A stretch of DNA of 64,000 bases from Streptomyces endophytica (GTDB lineage: Bacteria > Actinomycetota > Actinomycetes > Streptomycetales > Streptomycetaceae), in NCBI RefSeq assembly GCF_026153355.1, contig NZ_CP110636.1, positions 3,596,001 to 3,660,000 of the forward strand. Reading direction: 5' to 3'. Numbering within the stretch: the stretch's first letter is position 1; every line of letters begins with the position of its first letter. The notes below the pieces were generated by a model, which saw only the letters and a list, made by a program, of their open reading frames with translations, had not been told where the DNA came from and searched no databases. Shown here piece after piece: positions 46,585 through 54,905 of this stretch. The position numbers and the translations under genes were made by a program.

Positions 46585-47200
46585 CGGGCGCATACCGCAC
46601 GGAACTCCGCCGCGCGCTTGCGCAGCTCGTCCAGATCACCGCCGTCCGCCGCGTCCCCGACCAGCGGTGAGCCCACCCCACGGCCACCGCCCCGGCGTCG
46701 AAGTACGCCTGCGCGATCGCCGCGTCCACCCCGCCGACCGGCACGAACGGCAGCTCGGGGAAGGGCGCGCGGAGCGCCTGCAGATACGCCGGACCGCCCG
46801 CCGACGCCGGGAACAGCTTCAGCGCCGAGACGCCCAGCGCCTCGGCCGCGATCACCTCGGACGGCGTCAGCACCCCGGCGAGCGTCGGCAGCCCCTGCCG
46901 GACGGACTCCTCCAGTCCCGCCCCCAGGCCGGGCGTGACGATGAGGTTCGCTCCCGCCTCCGCGGCGCGCCGGGCGTCGCTGCCGGTCAGGACGGTGCCC
47001 GCGCCGATCCACGCGGCATCGCCGAGCTCGGCGCGCGCCCGCCGGATGACGCCCAGCGCGTCCTTCCCGCTGAGCGAGATCTCGACCAGCGGCAGCCCCG
47101 CCTCCGCGAGGGCCATGACCGTACGGAAGGACGCCTCCGCGTCACTGCCCCGGATGATGGCGACCAGCCGCTCGGTGCGGAGCGCTGTGCTGAAGTCCAT
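46581..47200 (-). CDS. KDPG/KDPGal aldolase, one apparent frameshift
   Basis: This aldolase of about 206 residues splits 2-dehydro-3-deoxy-6-phospho-galactonate (or -gluconate) to pyruvate and glyceraldehyde 3-phosphate. It has VAIIRGSDAEASF, LVEISLSGKDAL (catalytic Glu), GAGTVLTGSDARRA and the Schiff-base Lys in VSALKLFPASAGGP. The frame breaks in the run at 46676-46679: VAVG must join VGSPLVGDAA, and a fifth G restores it. ATG 47200 follows TAGGAA. It is the middle gene of dgoD-aldolase-kinase. Confidence 0.87.
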
Positions 47201-47340
47201 GGCGTTTCCTACTTTCTCCCGTTCCTGCCCGGCAGATGCCAGGCAGGTGGGTCGTCCGGTCGCGCGGGTGCTGCCTCCGACTCCGATTATTCCGGTCCGG
47301 ACTGACAGGCGCGCCGGACAATACGGCGCCGGTCGGGTCA

Positions 47341-47545
47341 CCATTCAGCTCAGCATTCGGCTCATCGTCAGGGTTACTGTCCAGCCCACCGTTCGGTTCG
47401 CCGTCAGGGTCACTAATAAGCCCACCGTTCGGCTCACCGCCCGGGTCACTGTTCAGGCCACCGTTCGGTTCGCCGCCCGGGTGGCTGTTCAGGGTTCAGG
47501 CCACCATTCGGTTCACCGTCCGGGTCACCATTCGGCGAACGATCC
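47341..47545. repeat. About five 36-base units across the dgoD stop codon
   Basis: Units of the type CACCGTTCGGTTCGCCGTCA followed by GGGTCACTGTTCAGGC recur at about 47390, 47426 and 47460, with more diverged copies on both sides. The dgoD stop (TGA at 47525-47527) and the last codons form part of the final unit. Between 47201 and 47340 no gene is seen. Confidence 0.8.
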
Positions 47546-48670
47546 GTCCTCGTGGCGCCACACCGGGTTCCGCCAGGCGTGTCCGTGCGCGTCGGCGGCC
47601 CGTACGGCGGGCTCGTCGACCTCCACGCCGAGGCCGGGACGCTCGGTCCGCAGCAGTGAGCCGCCGTGGAAACGGAACGGCTCCGGGTCCACGACGTAGT
47701 CGAGCAGCTCGGCGTCCCGGTGGTAGTGGATGCCGAGGGACTGCTCCTGGATGAGGAAGTTCGGGGTGGTGAAGGCGACTTGGAGGCTGGCGGCCAGGGC
47801 GACCGGCCCGAGGGGGCAGTGCGGGGCGAGCTGCGCCCCGTAGGTCTCCGCGAGCGCGGCGATCCGGCGGAGCTCGGAGATGCCCCCGGCGTGCGAGATG
47901 TCGGGCTGGAGGATCGCCACTCCGGCCTGAAGCGGAGCCAGGAACTCCCGTCGGGTGAAGAGACGTTCACCGAGTGCGAGGGGGATGTTGGAGGCGTTGA
48001 CGAGATCAGGGAGGGCTTGCATGTAGTCGGACAGCACCGGCTCCTCGACGAACATCGGTGCGTGCTCGGCCAGCAGGGGGAGGAGCCTGCGGGCATTGGC
48101 GGGGGAGACCCGGCCGTGGAAGTCGAGTCCGAAGTCCCGGTCGTCGCCGAGGACTTCCCGTGCGGTCTCGGCGCGCCGCAGGCACGCCCGTACCTCGGCG
48201 CGGGTCGCCACCGGGCTCATCCGGCCGCAGCCGTTCATCTTGACGGCCGTGAAGCCGGCCTCGGCCTGCGCGGTGACGGCGTCGCGGATGGCCTCCGGTT
48301 CGTCGCCGCCGACCCATGCGTAGGCGCGGATCTTCTCGCGAACCGGTCCGCCCAACAGCTGGTGGACGGGCAGGCCGTGCCGCTTGCCCTTGATGTCCCA
48401 CAGCGCCTGGTCCAGCCCGGCGACGGCGGACGACAGGACGGGCCCACCGCGGTAGAACCCGCCCTTGGTCATGACCTGCCAGTGGTCCTCGATCCGTTCC
48501 GGTTCCTGGCCCAGGAGGTACTCGGCCAGCACCTCCACGGCCGCCCGCACCGGCTCCGCCCGCCCCTCGACCACCGGCTCACCCCAGCCGACCAGCCCCT
48601 CATCGGTCTCGACCCGCACGAACATCCAGCGCGGCGGAGCGAGGAAGGTCTCGATACGGCTGATCTTCAT
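47525..48670 (-). CDS. dgoD: D-galactonate dehydratase, enolase superfamily
   Basis: DgoD removes water from D-galactonate to give 2-dehydro-3-deoxygalactonate, the first step of galactonate breakdown. The 381-residue protein has the metal ligands in order: Asp in FGLDFHGRVS, Glu in MFVEEPVLSD and Glu in ALGERLFTRRE. The catalytic His of DISHAGG-type and LAPHCPLGPVA regions is present, and the N-terminal lid MKISRIETFLAPPRWMFVRV is typical. ATG 48670 has AAGGGA upstream. Nearby aldolase, kinase and FadR regulator support the pathway. A related mandelate-racemase-type substrate cannot be fully excluded. Confidence 0.9.
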   Translation of the reverse strand: MKISRIETFLAPPRWMFVRVETDEGLVGWGEPVVEGRAEPVRAAVEVLAEYLLGQEPERIEDHWQVMTKGGFYRGGPVLSSAVAGLDQALWDIKGKRHGLPVHQLLGGPVREKIRAYAWVGGDEPEAIRDAVTAQAEAGFTAVKMNGCGRMSPVATRAEVRACLRRAETAREVLGDDRDFGLDFHGRVSPANARRLLPLLAEHAPMFVEEPVLSDYMQALPDLVNASNIPLALGERLFTRREFLAPLQAGVAILQPDISHAGGISELRRIAALAETYGAQLAPHCPLGPVALAASLQVAFTTPNFLIQEQSLGIHYHRDAELLDYVVDPEPFRFHGGSLLRTERPGLGVEVDEPAVRAADAHGHAWRNPVWRHEDGSFAEW

Positions 48671-48683
48671 GAGGATCCCTTGG

Positions 48684-48770
48684 GTTCTGTAGCGGTGGGC
48701 TTCCGTGACGGTGGTTTCTGTGAGGTGGTTTCCGTGAGGTGGCTTCCGTGACGGTGGTTCCTGCCCCGTC
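48684..48770. repeat. 14- to 16-base repeats upstream of dgoD
   Basis: Units such as GGTTTCTGTGAGGT, GGTTTCCGTGAGGT and GGCTTCCGTGACGGT recur five or six times in the space just upstream of the dgoD start, where its promoter and operator would be expected. They could hold FadR-type sites or simply be repeat expansion. Confidence 0.6.
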
Positions 48771-48881
48771 CGGAGAGGGGTGTAACGGGGGGCGGCGGGG
48801 CATGCGGGAGCCGCGCGGTGGCGGGAGAGCGAGGAGCAGCGGCAGTGCGGCAGCGGTAGGAGCCGCAGCAGCGGTACGGGT

Positions 48882-48998
48882 GAGCAACAGCTATACGGGC
48901 GAGCAACAGTGGTGCGTACGAGCAATAGCAGTACGGGTGGGCAACAGTGGTACGTACGAGCAATAGCGGTACGGGCGAGCCACAGTGCTCCGTGCGCG
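48882..48998. repeat. Six 19-base units directly after the FadR stop
   Basis: Units read GAGCAACAGCTATACGGGC, GAGCAACAGTGGTGCGTAC, GAGCAATAGCAGTACGGGTG, GGCAACAGTGGTACGTAC, GAGCAATAGCGGTACGGGC and GAGCCACAGTGCTCCGTGC. Odd and even units are more alike than neighbours, so the array probably grew by doubling a two-unit block. It ends four bases from the regulator's stop codon. Confidence 0.85.
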
Positions 48999-49001
48999 TG
49001 C

Positions 49002-49706
49002 CTAGGGATGCTCGCGCGCCGACTTGTCCAGCAGTTCGAGCATCGCCATGTACGCGCCGTCCACATCCCGGTCCCGCACCGCGTCGCGGACCGTGGCGTG
49101 CACCGCGTGCGGGTGCTCGAAGGCACCGTCGGCACCGAGCACCGCCCGATCACGCTGGACGAGCACCGGCACGATCACCCGGTGCATCTGCGCATAGAAC
49201 CGGTTGTTCGACGCGATCAGCAACGCCGTGTGGAAGTCCGCGTCGGCGCGGACGAGCAGCTCCGGATCGTCGGCGGTCGCACCCATGGTGGTCAGCGCCG
49301 CGTCCAGGGCCGCCAGGTCCTCGTCGGTACGGCGTTCCGCGGCGAGCGCGGCCGCGGCCGGCTCGATGGAACGCCGCAGTTCGAGCACGTCCGCGAAGAA
49401 GTCGGAGGACACGCCGGCCGCGAGCTTCCAGCGCAGTACGTCCGTGTCCAGCAGGTTCCACTCCGCCCGAGGCAGGACGAACGTCCCGCGCTGCTGGTCG
49501 GTGCCGAGCAGTCCCTTGGTGGTCAGCACCTTGACCGTCTCGCGCAGTACGGTCTGGCTGACGTCCAGCTCCGCCATCAGCTCCGGCATGACGAGGGACT
49601 CGCCCTCGCCGTAGATGCCCTTGAGGATCCGCTTGGCGAGCGCTTCGACCGCCGCGTGCTGCACACTGCTCCCCGCGGCGGGGGCGGGCTGCCCCGACCG
49701 GCTCAT
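49002..49706 (-). CDS. FadR-type GntR regulator of the galactonate genes
   Basis: The 234-residue regulator starts MSRSGQPAPAAGSS at 49706, behind GGGAG. The winged helix-turn-helix is at about residues 18-80 (VEALAKRILKGIYGEGESLV, MAELDVSQTVLRETVKVLTT). The FCD ligand domain follows with ADADFHTALLIASNN and the metal-binding His residues of FEHPHAVHATVRDAV. FCD regulators commonly sense sugar acids. Position before dgoD points to galactonate or its dehydration product as the effector, which is inference. Confidence 0.9.
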   Translation of the reverse strand: MSRSGQPAPAAGSSVQHAAVEALAKRILKGIYGEGESLVMPELMAELDVSQTVLRETVKVLTTKGLLGTDQQRGTFVLPRAEWNLLDTDVLRWKLAAGVSSDFFADVLELRRSIEPAAAALAAERRTDEDLAALDAALTTMGATADDPELLVRADADFHTALLIASNNRFYAQMHRVIVPVLVQRDRAVLGADGAFEHPHAVHATVRDAVRDRDVDGAYMAMLELLDKSAREHP

Positions 49707-49734
49707 GCTCCCACTCCCTGCTCCTGGCTTCTGG

Positions 49735-49930
49735 TCCGACGCGTGCGACGCCGGGTCGTGCGCCATCCCACGCGTCCGACATCCAACGGGTGCGTCCGGC
49801 ATCCGACGCGTGCGACCCAACGCGTTGGATCCGGCATCCGACGCGTCCGACACCCGATGTATGCGAGTGCGACGTCTGATGCGTACGACGCCGGGCCGTA
49901 CGAGGTCCGATGCGTGCGACGTCAGGGTGT
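49735..49930. repeat. Degenerate repeats of TCCGACGCGTGCGACGCC type
   Basis: At least six copies related to GCATCCGACGCGTGCGAC fill the space between the DUF4383 stop and the FadR start. Spacing is irregular (about 20-42 bases), and the CGCG-containing core is best kept. Confidence 0.65.
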
Positions 49931-49994
49931 GCCGAACCCCGATCCCTCCTCGGCACGCCCTGACGCCTCCGCGCGACGCCGGCTCACGGTCGGC

Positions 49995-50756
49995 TCACGG
50001 CTCGTTGCCGCCGGAACCGCTCGCGCCGCCCGCCCTACTACTGTCACCGCCTCCGGAGGGGCCGTGCGCCTCGGTGCCCGTACTGCGGCGGATTCCACTC
50101 CCACTGGTCCCGGGCCCGAACGAACCACGCCCGGCGTGCGACGCACCCTGGATCTTGACGAGCATCGCCTGCCGCCCGGCCGTCATACCGGATACGGGAT
50201 GCCACTCGCCGCGGTCGAAACGTTCCGCTTCCTCCGGGTGCCGGGCGCGCCAGTACGGGTTGTCCGACGGGAGGCCGCCGCTGACCCGTCCGTACATCCC
50301 GAAAACCATCAGCATCAGGCCCACCACGAAGCTGAACAGCACGTTCTGGATCTTGAAGGCGAGGAAGTTCGCGTCGGTCTGCAGCAGCGCCAGGTTCACG
50401 AACCCGCTGAGGAGGAAGAGGATGCCGAAGATGAGGTTGAGGTTCGAGGCGAAGTTCCCGCCGATCACCATGCCGGCGAAGAGGATCACTCCGACGACGA
50501 TCGAGAGCACGCTCAGGGCGCCGTTGGTCTGCAGCCCGGCCACCATGTCGCCGCCGGTGTCGAAGAAGCCGATGTTGTGGGTCAGTCCGAGGACGCCGAA
50601 TGCGACCAATATCAGGCCCATCACCCCGGCGCCGATGCGGTAGACCCTGCTCAGCGTGTGGTCCACGGGCAGATGCTCATCGAGCCGGGTGTGTCGCTTC
50701 GCCCGGTGGTGGAACCGCCCCCCGGGCAGAGCCTGGCCAGGAGCCCCAGTAGCCAT
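49995..50756 (-). CDS. DUF4383 membrane protein
   Basis: This 253-residue integral membrane protein has four hydrophobic segments: IGAGVMGLILVAFGVLGL, ALSVLSIVVGVILFAGMV, LNLIFGILFLLSGFVNLALL and VLFSFVVGLMLMVFGMYG. It matches the DUF4383 family of actinomycetes, of unknown function. A cytoplasmic tail of 80 residues follows, ending in a Gly/Ser run. The ATG at 50756 has an AAAGGAGG ribosome site eight bases upstream, one of the best in the window. Confidence 0.88.
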   Translation of the reverse strand: MATGAPGQALPGGRFHHRAKRHTRLDEHLPVDHTLSRVYRIGAGVMGLILVAFGVLGLTHNIGFFDTGGDMVAGLQTNGALSVLSIVVGVILFAGMVIGGNFASNLNLIFGILFLLSGFVNLALLQTDANFLAFKIQNVLFSFVVGLMLMVFGMYGRVSGGLPSDNPYWRARHPEEAERFDRGEWHPVSGMTAGRQAMLVKIQGASHAGRGSFGPGTSGSGIRRSTGTEAHGPSGGGDSSRAGGASGSGGNEP

Positions 50757-50924
50757 GTCCGGCCTCCTTTGCACAGAGGTACCGCCTGGGCCGTACTCAA
50801 TCCAATCTCCAGGATCCGCCCACCTGCCACATTGCGCCATTGCTCCGGTGGGGCGGCCGCGGCCGGGACGACGCCTTGAGGGGCGGGCGGTACGGGTGCT
50901 GGCTGCGTAGCGGAGCGGGACTGA

Positions 50925-51006
50925 CGCGTCCGCCGTACGGAGAAATCAGCTGGCGGTCCCTACGAAGATCAGCTGGCCGTCCCCGGTCCTCGTACGGAGA
51001 TCAGCC
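50925..51006. repeat. Three units of about 27 bases across a stop codon
   Basis: Units of GTACGGAGATCAGCTGGCCG type lie at about 50934, 50962 and 50990. On the minus strand each contains GCTGAT, and the first of them is the TGA stop of the coiled-coil gene (51001-51003) with its flanks. Confidence 0.75.
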
Positions 51007-52392
51007 CCCCGTTCCCGCCCCCGTACCGCCCCGGGCCTCACGAATCTCCTGCACCACCCGGGCGGCCGTCTGCCGTACCGCCTCGGTCTCCGTCAGGAAG
51101 TGCCACCAGTCCGGATGCCGCCCTTCCAGGCCCGCGACCGCACGGTCCAGCCGCGCCACCGCGTCGTCCAGCGGCTGCGCGTGCCGGGGGTCCGGGGTGC
51201 TGCGCCCGGCCATCGCCAGCCGCTGGGCGTCCCGGATCGCGAAGCGCGTCCGGTCGACCTCCTTCTGCCGGTCGAACGAGACCGCATCGAGCCGCTGCAG
51301 CCGGTCACCGGCCGCCGACACCGCCTCGTCGGTGGTGTCCAGCAACGCCCGGACGGTCGCCAGCCGGCTCGTCGCGTCCGCCCAGCGCTGCTCGTCCCGC
51401 GCCTGCTGCGCCTCCCGCAGCTTGACCTCGGCCTGCTCGACGGACTGCGCGGCCTGCTCCGGCACGTGCTGCAGGTCCTGCCAGCACGCCGCGCTGTAGC
51501 GCCGGCGCAGCTCGCTGAGGATCGGCTCGACCTTGCCGGTCCGCGTCGTGATCGCCTGCGCCCGGGTCCGCAACGACACCAGCCGCTTGTCGATCTCCGC
51601 CGCTCGCGCCGGCAGCCGCTCGGCCTCGGCCCGTATCTCCCCGGCCTTGCGCTGTACGTCGTCCGCGCGCCGGATCGTCTCCTGGACACCGTGCTGCCCG
51701 GCGCCCTGGTTGAGCTTGGTCAGTTCGGGGCCGAGCGCCGCCAGCCGGGCGGCGAGCTCGTCCGCCCGCAGATCCTGCGCACGGACCGTATCCAACGCGT
51801 CGCTCGCCGCCAGTAGCGCCTGCCGGGCCCGCTCGACGGCGGGAGCGAGCTGCGCCAGCTGCGTCTCGGCGGACTGCAGCAGCGGCGCCAGCCCCTGCGC
51901 GAACCGGTCGAGCTCGCCCTTCACCCGGTTCAGCTCGTCCTTGGCACGGGTCAGATCGGCCCGCGCCCGCGCCACCGCACCGCCGTCCAGATCGTCCCGG
52001 TCCAGGTCATGGGCGTCGACCGCGGTGATGTACGCCTGGCTGACCTCGTCGATCCGCCGCCCGAAGTCCGCGTAATCCTGCGCCGCCTGGCGCGCCCGCG
52101 GCGAACTGTCGACCGCGGTGATCGTCTCTATGGTGATCCGCAGATCCCGCTGCGCGGTGTCCAGCTCATAGAACGCCGCGGCCGCGGCGTCCTTCGCGGC
52201 CTGCGCGTCGGCCCGCTGACTCTCCCCGCGCCCGAACCACCGACGCGTCCCGCCACCCGCGAACGACATCGTCGCCACCGCCGCCACCAGCGGCAACGGC
52301 AACAACATCAGCCCCACCAGGTCACGGACCGGGCCACCCCGCGCACGACGACGTTCTCGCTGCTCAAGCGGCTGCGTATGTGTCGCCGTCAC
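51001..52392 (-). CDS. Membrane-anchored coiled-coil protein, function unknown
   Basis: This 463-residue protein has one N-terminal membrane segment (LVGLMLLPLPLVAAVATMSF, about residues 25-44) after a basic cytoplasmic stretch. The rest is almost entirely helical and rich in Ala, Arg, Glu, Asp and Gln with heptad character, for instance in ARADLTRAKDELNRVKGELD. No catalytic motif is visible. It could be a scaffold or envelope-tethered structural protein. It starts at GTG 52392. The tRNA-Val gene follows on the other strand after 142 bases. Confidence 0.75.
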   Translation of the reverse strand: MTATHTQPLEQRERRRARGGPVRDLVGLMLLPLPLVAAVATMSFAGGGTRRWFGRGESQRADAQAAKDAAAAAFYELDTAQRDLRITIETITAVDSSPRARQAAQDYADFGRRIDEVSQAYITAVDAHDLDRDDLDGGAVARARADLTRAKDELNRVKGELDRFAQGLAPLLQSAETQLAQLAPAVERARQALLAASDALDTVRAQDLRADELAARLAALGPELTKLNQGAGQHGVQETIRRADDVQRKAGEIRAEAERLPARAAEIDKRLVSLRTRAQAITTRTGKVEPILSELRRRYSAACWQDLQHVPEQAAQSVEQAEVKLREAQQARDEQRWADATSRLATVRALLDTTDEAVSAAGDRLQRLDAVSFDRQKEVDRTRFAIRDAQRLAMAGRSTPDPRHAQPLDDAVARLDRAVAGLEGRHPDWWHFLTETEAVRQTAARVVQEIREARGGTGAGTGG

Positions 52393-52534
52393 TTCCCTCT
52401 CCCGATCGGATCGCCCCAGGACCGAATGTCATTCTCGCACCCACCGGAAACGAACACACCGGCCGGTAAGTTCGCACTTCGCCCACTGGATTGCAGACCA
52501 ACCCCGACGGCAAGGTAGTCTGTCGGCTCGGCCA

Positions 52535-52606
52535 GGGCGCATAGCTCAGCGGTAGAGCGCTGCTCTTACAAAGCAGATGTCACAGGTTCGAATCCTGTTG
52601 TGCCCA
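52535..52606 (+). tRNA. tRNA-Val (anticodon TAC)
   Basis: A full cloverleaf can be drawn: acceptor GGGCGCA with TGTGCCC (one G-U pair), D arm GCTC-AGCGGTA-GAGC, anticodon stem CTGCT/AGCAG with loop CTTACAA (anticodon TAC, 52567-52569), and T arm ACAGG-TTCGAAT-CCTGT. The discriminator is A52606, and the CCA end is not encoded. tRNA genes of this kind are frequent integration sites in Streptomyces, and an integrase remnant lies 105 bases downstream. Confidence 0.96.
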
Positions 52607-52623
52607 CTCCTTACGTAGAACGA

Positions 52624-52666
52624 AAAGGCCCAGGTCATCCGATGTGAACTCGGATTCCTGGGCCTT
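52624..52666. terminator. Hairpin terminator between tRNA-Val and integrase remnant
   Basis: AAGGCCCAGG (52625-52634) pairs with CCTGGGCCTT (52657-52666), and ATCCGA with TCGGAT inside. It can serve both the tRNA gene and the converging integrase remnant. Confidence 0.85.
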
Positions 52667-52710
52667 GATCGTTTTCTGCTGCGGATGCGGGACCGCCGGG
52701 ATCGTGCCGC

Positions 52711-52995
52711 TCACGTGCCAGAGGATCCGCGCGAGCCGCCCCGGTCCGGTTTCGCCTGCCGGATCTGCTTGTCCACGTGATCGGCGATCGCTTGATCACG
52801 ACCGTTGACCAGGTGTTGCAGGTGCTGGTAGATCAGCGCCGCCCGCACGGACGAGTGCCCCATGCGGCGCATCAGCTCATGGGTGGTCGCGCCGCCCGTC
52901 GCGGCGATTGTGGTGCCCGTGTGCCGCAGATCGTGGAAGTGCACGTCCGAGAGGCCGGTGGCGCGCTGGGCCGGGAACTGATGACGGCCAGAGCG
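52711..52995 (-). pseudogene. Tyrosine recombinase (phage-type integrase), C-terminal remnant
   Basis: Only the last 90 or so residues remain. They include the catalytic box II core HFHDLRHTGTT (Arg of HDLRH), the RRMGHSSVRAALIYQH segment with the second His and the nucleophile Tyr, and a short basic tail. A complete enzyme would have about 400 residues; sequence upstream of about 52995 belongs to the oppositely oriented DUF1152 gene. The position beside tRNA-Val fits an integrated element, now decayed or replaced. Confidence 0.85.
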
Positions 52996-53029
52996 GCGCT
53001 TCCCGCCCCGCAGTCGTACGCTGACGCAC

Positions 53030-54124
53030 GTGGCGCGCTTGATCGTGGCAGCGGGAGGAGGCGGCGACGCTGTCGCCGCCGCGATGCTGGACGCCGCCCT
53101 CTACGGCGATGAGGCTCCAGCGGTGGTCCTCACCTACGCATGGGACCGCCTCTTGATCGACCCCGTTCCGGGCCCGAGAGGGCCGGCCAATTTCACCGGC
53201 CTCCGCCCCCTTACGCGAAGCGTCCAGACGGTGCCCGCCGACGCGACACCGATTGCTCCCGCGGGGTCGACGCTTCCCCGACTGGCCGCTGAGCTTCCGC
53301 AGACCTTCGCGCTCATCGACCCACACCACGGCGCCGAAGGCATGGTTCGCCAACTCGAAGAGCTCGTCCAGCACTTGGAGCCGGACTCCATCGACCTCCT
53401 GGACGTCGGCGGCGACATCCTCGCCCGGGGTGACGAGCCCACCCTCCGCAGCCCACTCGCCGACGCGCTCACCCTCGCCGCATGCTGCGAACTCAACTTC
53501 CCCGTACGGCTCCTGGTCGCCGGCCCCGGCCTCGACGGCGAACTGCCCGTCGAGGTCCTACGCGATCGCCTGGGACCTGTTGCCCTGACGCTCACCGCTG
53601 AGCACGTCATGCCCGTGAGCTCGGTACTGGAGTGGCACCCTTCCGAGGCCACGGCCATGCTGGCCGCCACGGCACGAGGCGCCCGCGGCCGGTGCGAAGT
53701 ACGAGACGCCGGCCTACCGGTCCCGCTCACCGACGACGGCCCCGCCGTGTACGAGGCAGACCTTGACGAAGCCCTCAACCGCAACCAGCTCGCCCGAGCC
53801 ATCCTCGCAACGGAGAACCTGCACCAGGTCGAGCAGCACAGCCGGGAAATCTGCGGCTTCTCCGAGATTGACTACGAGCGCACCAAGGCCAGTTGGCTCG
53901 GCAGCCAACCCACCGAGAAGCTCGATCCGGAAGCTGTTGTCCACCGGCTCGACGAATTCGAGGCCGAGGCCCGGCGCCGAGGAATCACGCACACGACGTT
54001 CCGCCGGCTCACCGAAGCTTTCGGACTCAGCGGCAACCAGCGCCAGGACCTCAGAGCACTACTGCTCAGCAGTCGCCCGGAGCAGTATCAGGCCCCGCTC
54101 TGGCACATCCCGTCGGATGCCTGA
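53030..54124 (+). CDS. DUF1152 family protein
   Basis: The protein starts at GTG 53030 and is 364 residues long. It starts LIVAAGGGGDAVAAAMLDAALYG-like (Gly-rich loop, possible nucleotide site) and has FALIDPHHGAEGMV, SIDLLDVGGDILARGDEP and LTLAACCELNFPVRLLVAGP. These match the DUF1152 family of archaea and bacteria, whose function is unknown. It has no membrane segment. It lies just beyond the integrase remnant, and its DNA is slightly less GC-rich than its neighbours, which suggests it arrived with the element. Confidence 0.8.
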   Translation: MARLIVAAGGGGDAVAAAMLDAALYGDEAPAVVLTYAWDRLLIDPVPGPRGPANFTGLRPLTRSVQTVPADATPIAPAGSTLPRLAAELPQTFALIDPHHGAEGMVRQLEELVQHLEPDSIDLLDVGGDILARGDEPTLRSPLADALTLAACCELNFPVRLLVAGPGLDGELPVEVLRDRLGPVALTLTAEHVMPVSSVLEWHPSEATAMLAATARGARGRCEVRDAGLPVPLTDDGPAVYEADLDEALNRNQLARAILATENLHQVEQHSREICGFSEIDYERTKASWLGSQPTEKLDPEAVVHRLDEFEAEARRRGITHTTFRRLTEAFGLSGNQRQDLRALLLSSRPEQYQAPLWHIPSDA

Positions 54125-54488
54125 GCAACAACTTCCTCTGTGAGTTCAAGGCGGTTTCTCTGCGACTTCAAGGCGGCTCGCTCCCGCGGCCGCGCGCGGC
54201 CCGACCCCCGGCCGGGCCTGCGCTCCTGTCTCCGGCCCGCTCCGGCCCAAAGCCGCTCCGCCCCACTCCAGCCCAAAGCCGCTCCGCCGACCTCGGGACT
54301 CTCAAGGCACTCACCTTGCACGCCAGGCATTCACCTGCGATCACAAAGGGTGCATGTCTTGGCGAGTTCTGATCATTTGTTGGCGCATGAAGTGGGGCGG
54401 GAACTACTCGGTTGGGGTGGGTCGTCTGCGCGGGTGCGCTGCTTGGTGAGCACGGCAGTTGTGTGACTTCGAGAGGGAGGGGGCCGAG
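54125..54488. other. Intergenic region with short repeats, no gene
   Basis: TTCAAGGCGG recurs at about 54147 and 54167, and CCAAAGCCGCTCCGCC recurs at 54247 and 54279. A plausible promoter for the Trypco2 gene should lie near 54370-54460, where the sequence is richer in AT (TTCTGATCATTTGTTGGCGC). No ORF here is supported. Confidence 0.5.
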
Positions 54489-54821
54489 GTGGCTGAAGAG
54501 ATCGGGATCGCGGAGGCAGTGGAGCATCTGCGGGCGGAGTTGGTGGCGGCAGCAGCTGGCAGTGGTACCGGTCCGCGGTTTGAGGTGGGACCGGTCGAGC
54601 TGGAGTTCTCGGTGGAGATGCGTAAGGAGGGCAAGGGCAGGGCCGGGGTGAAGGCATGGGTGGTGTCGGCCGGTGCGGAAGCCTCGGTGTCGAAGGCGTC
54701 GGTCCATCGGGTGAAGCTGGTACTGACGCCGAAGGACACCGCGACCAGCGGCGCGTATCACGTGAACACCGACCGGCCGGATGCGACGGGCGAGATGCTC
54801 GGCTCCCGGTTCGGCGAGTAA
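54489..54821 (+). CDS. Trypco2-domain protein
   Basis: This 110-residue protein starts at GTG 54489, behind AGGGAGGGGG. IGIAEAVEHLRAELVAAAAG at the start, RFEVGPVELEFSVEMRKEG in the middle and KASVHRVKLVLTP at the end form the small alpha/beta Trypco2 (trypsin-co-occurring) domain. In conflict systems surveyed by Aravind and co-workers, such domains pair with trypsin-like proteases linked to NTPases, and exactly that gene follows after 84 bases. It probably acts as the partner, adaptor or cleaved substrate of the protease. Confidence 0.87.
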   Translation: MAEEIGIAEAVEHLRAELVAAAAGSGTGPRFEVGPVELEFSVEMRKEGKGRAGVKAWVVSAGAEASVSKASVHRVKLVLTPKDTATSGAYHVNTDRPDATGEMLGSRFGE

Positions 54822-54905
54822 CCGGACAGGCAGCACACCGTGCGGGCATAGGCGCGGGGATCGCACATCTGGAACCGGGATTCAAGGCTGAGGAGGCCGG
54901 GCGGG

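Noticed and set aside
47341..47545. Possible CRISPR array
   Set aside because: Repeats are directly adjacent and degenerate, with no unique spacers and no cas genes nearby.
52607..52710. Attachment-site repeat of the tRNA-Val 3' end
   Set aside because: No second copy of the tRNA 3' end was seen downstream within the window, so a boundary cannot be claimed.
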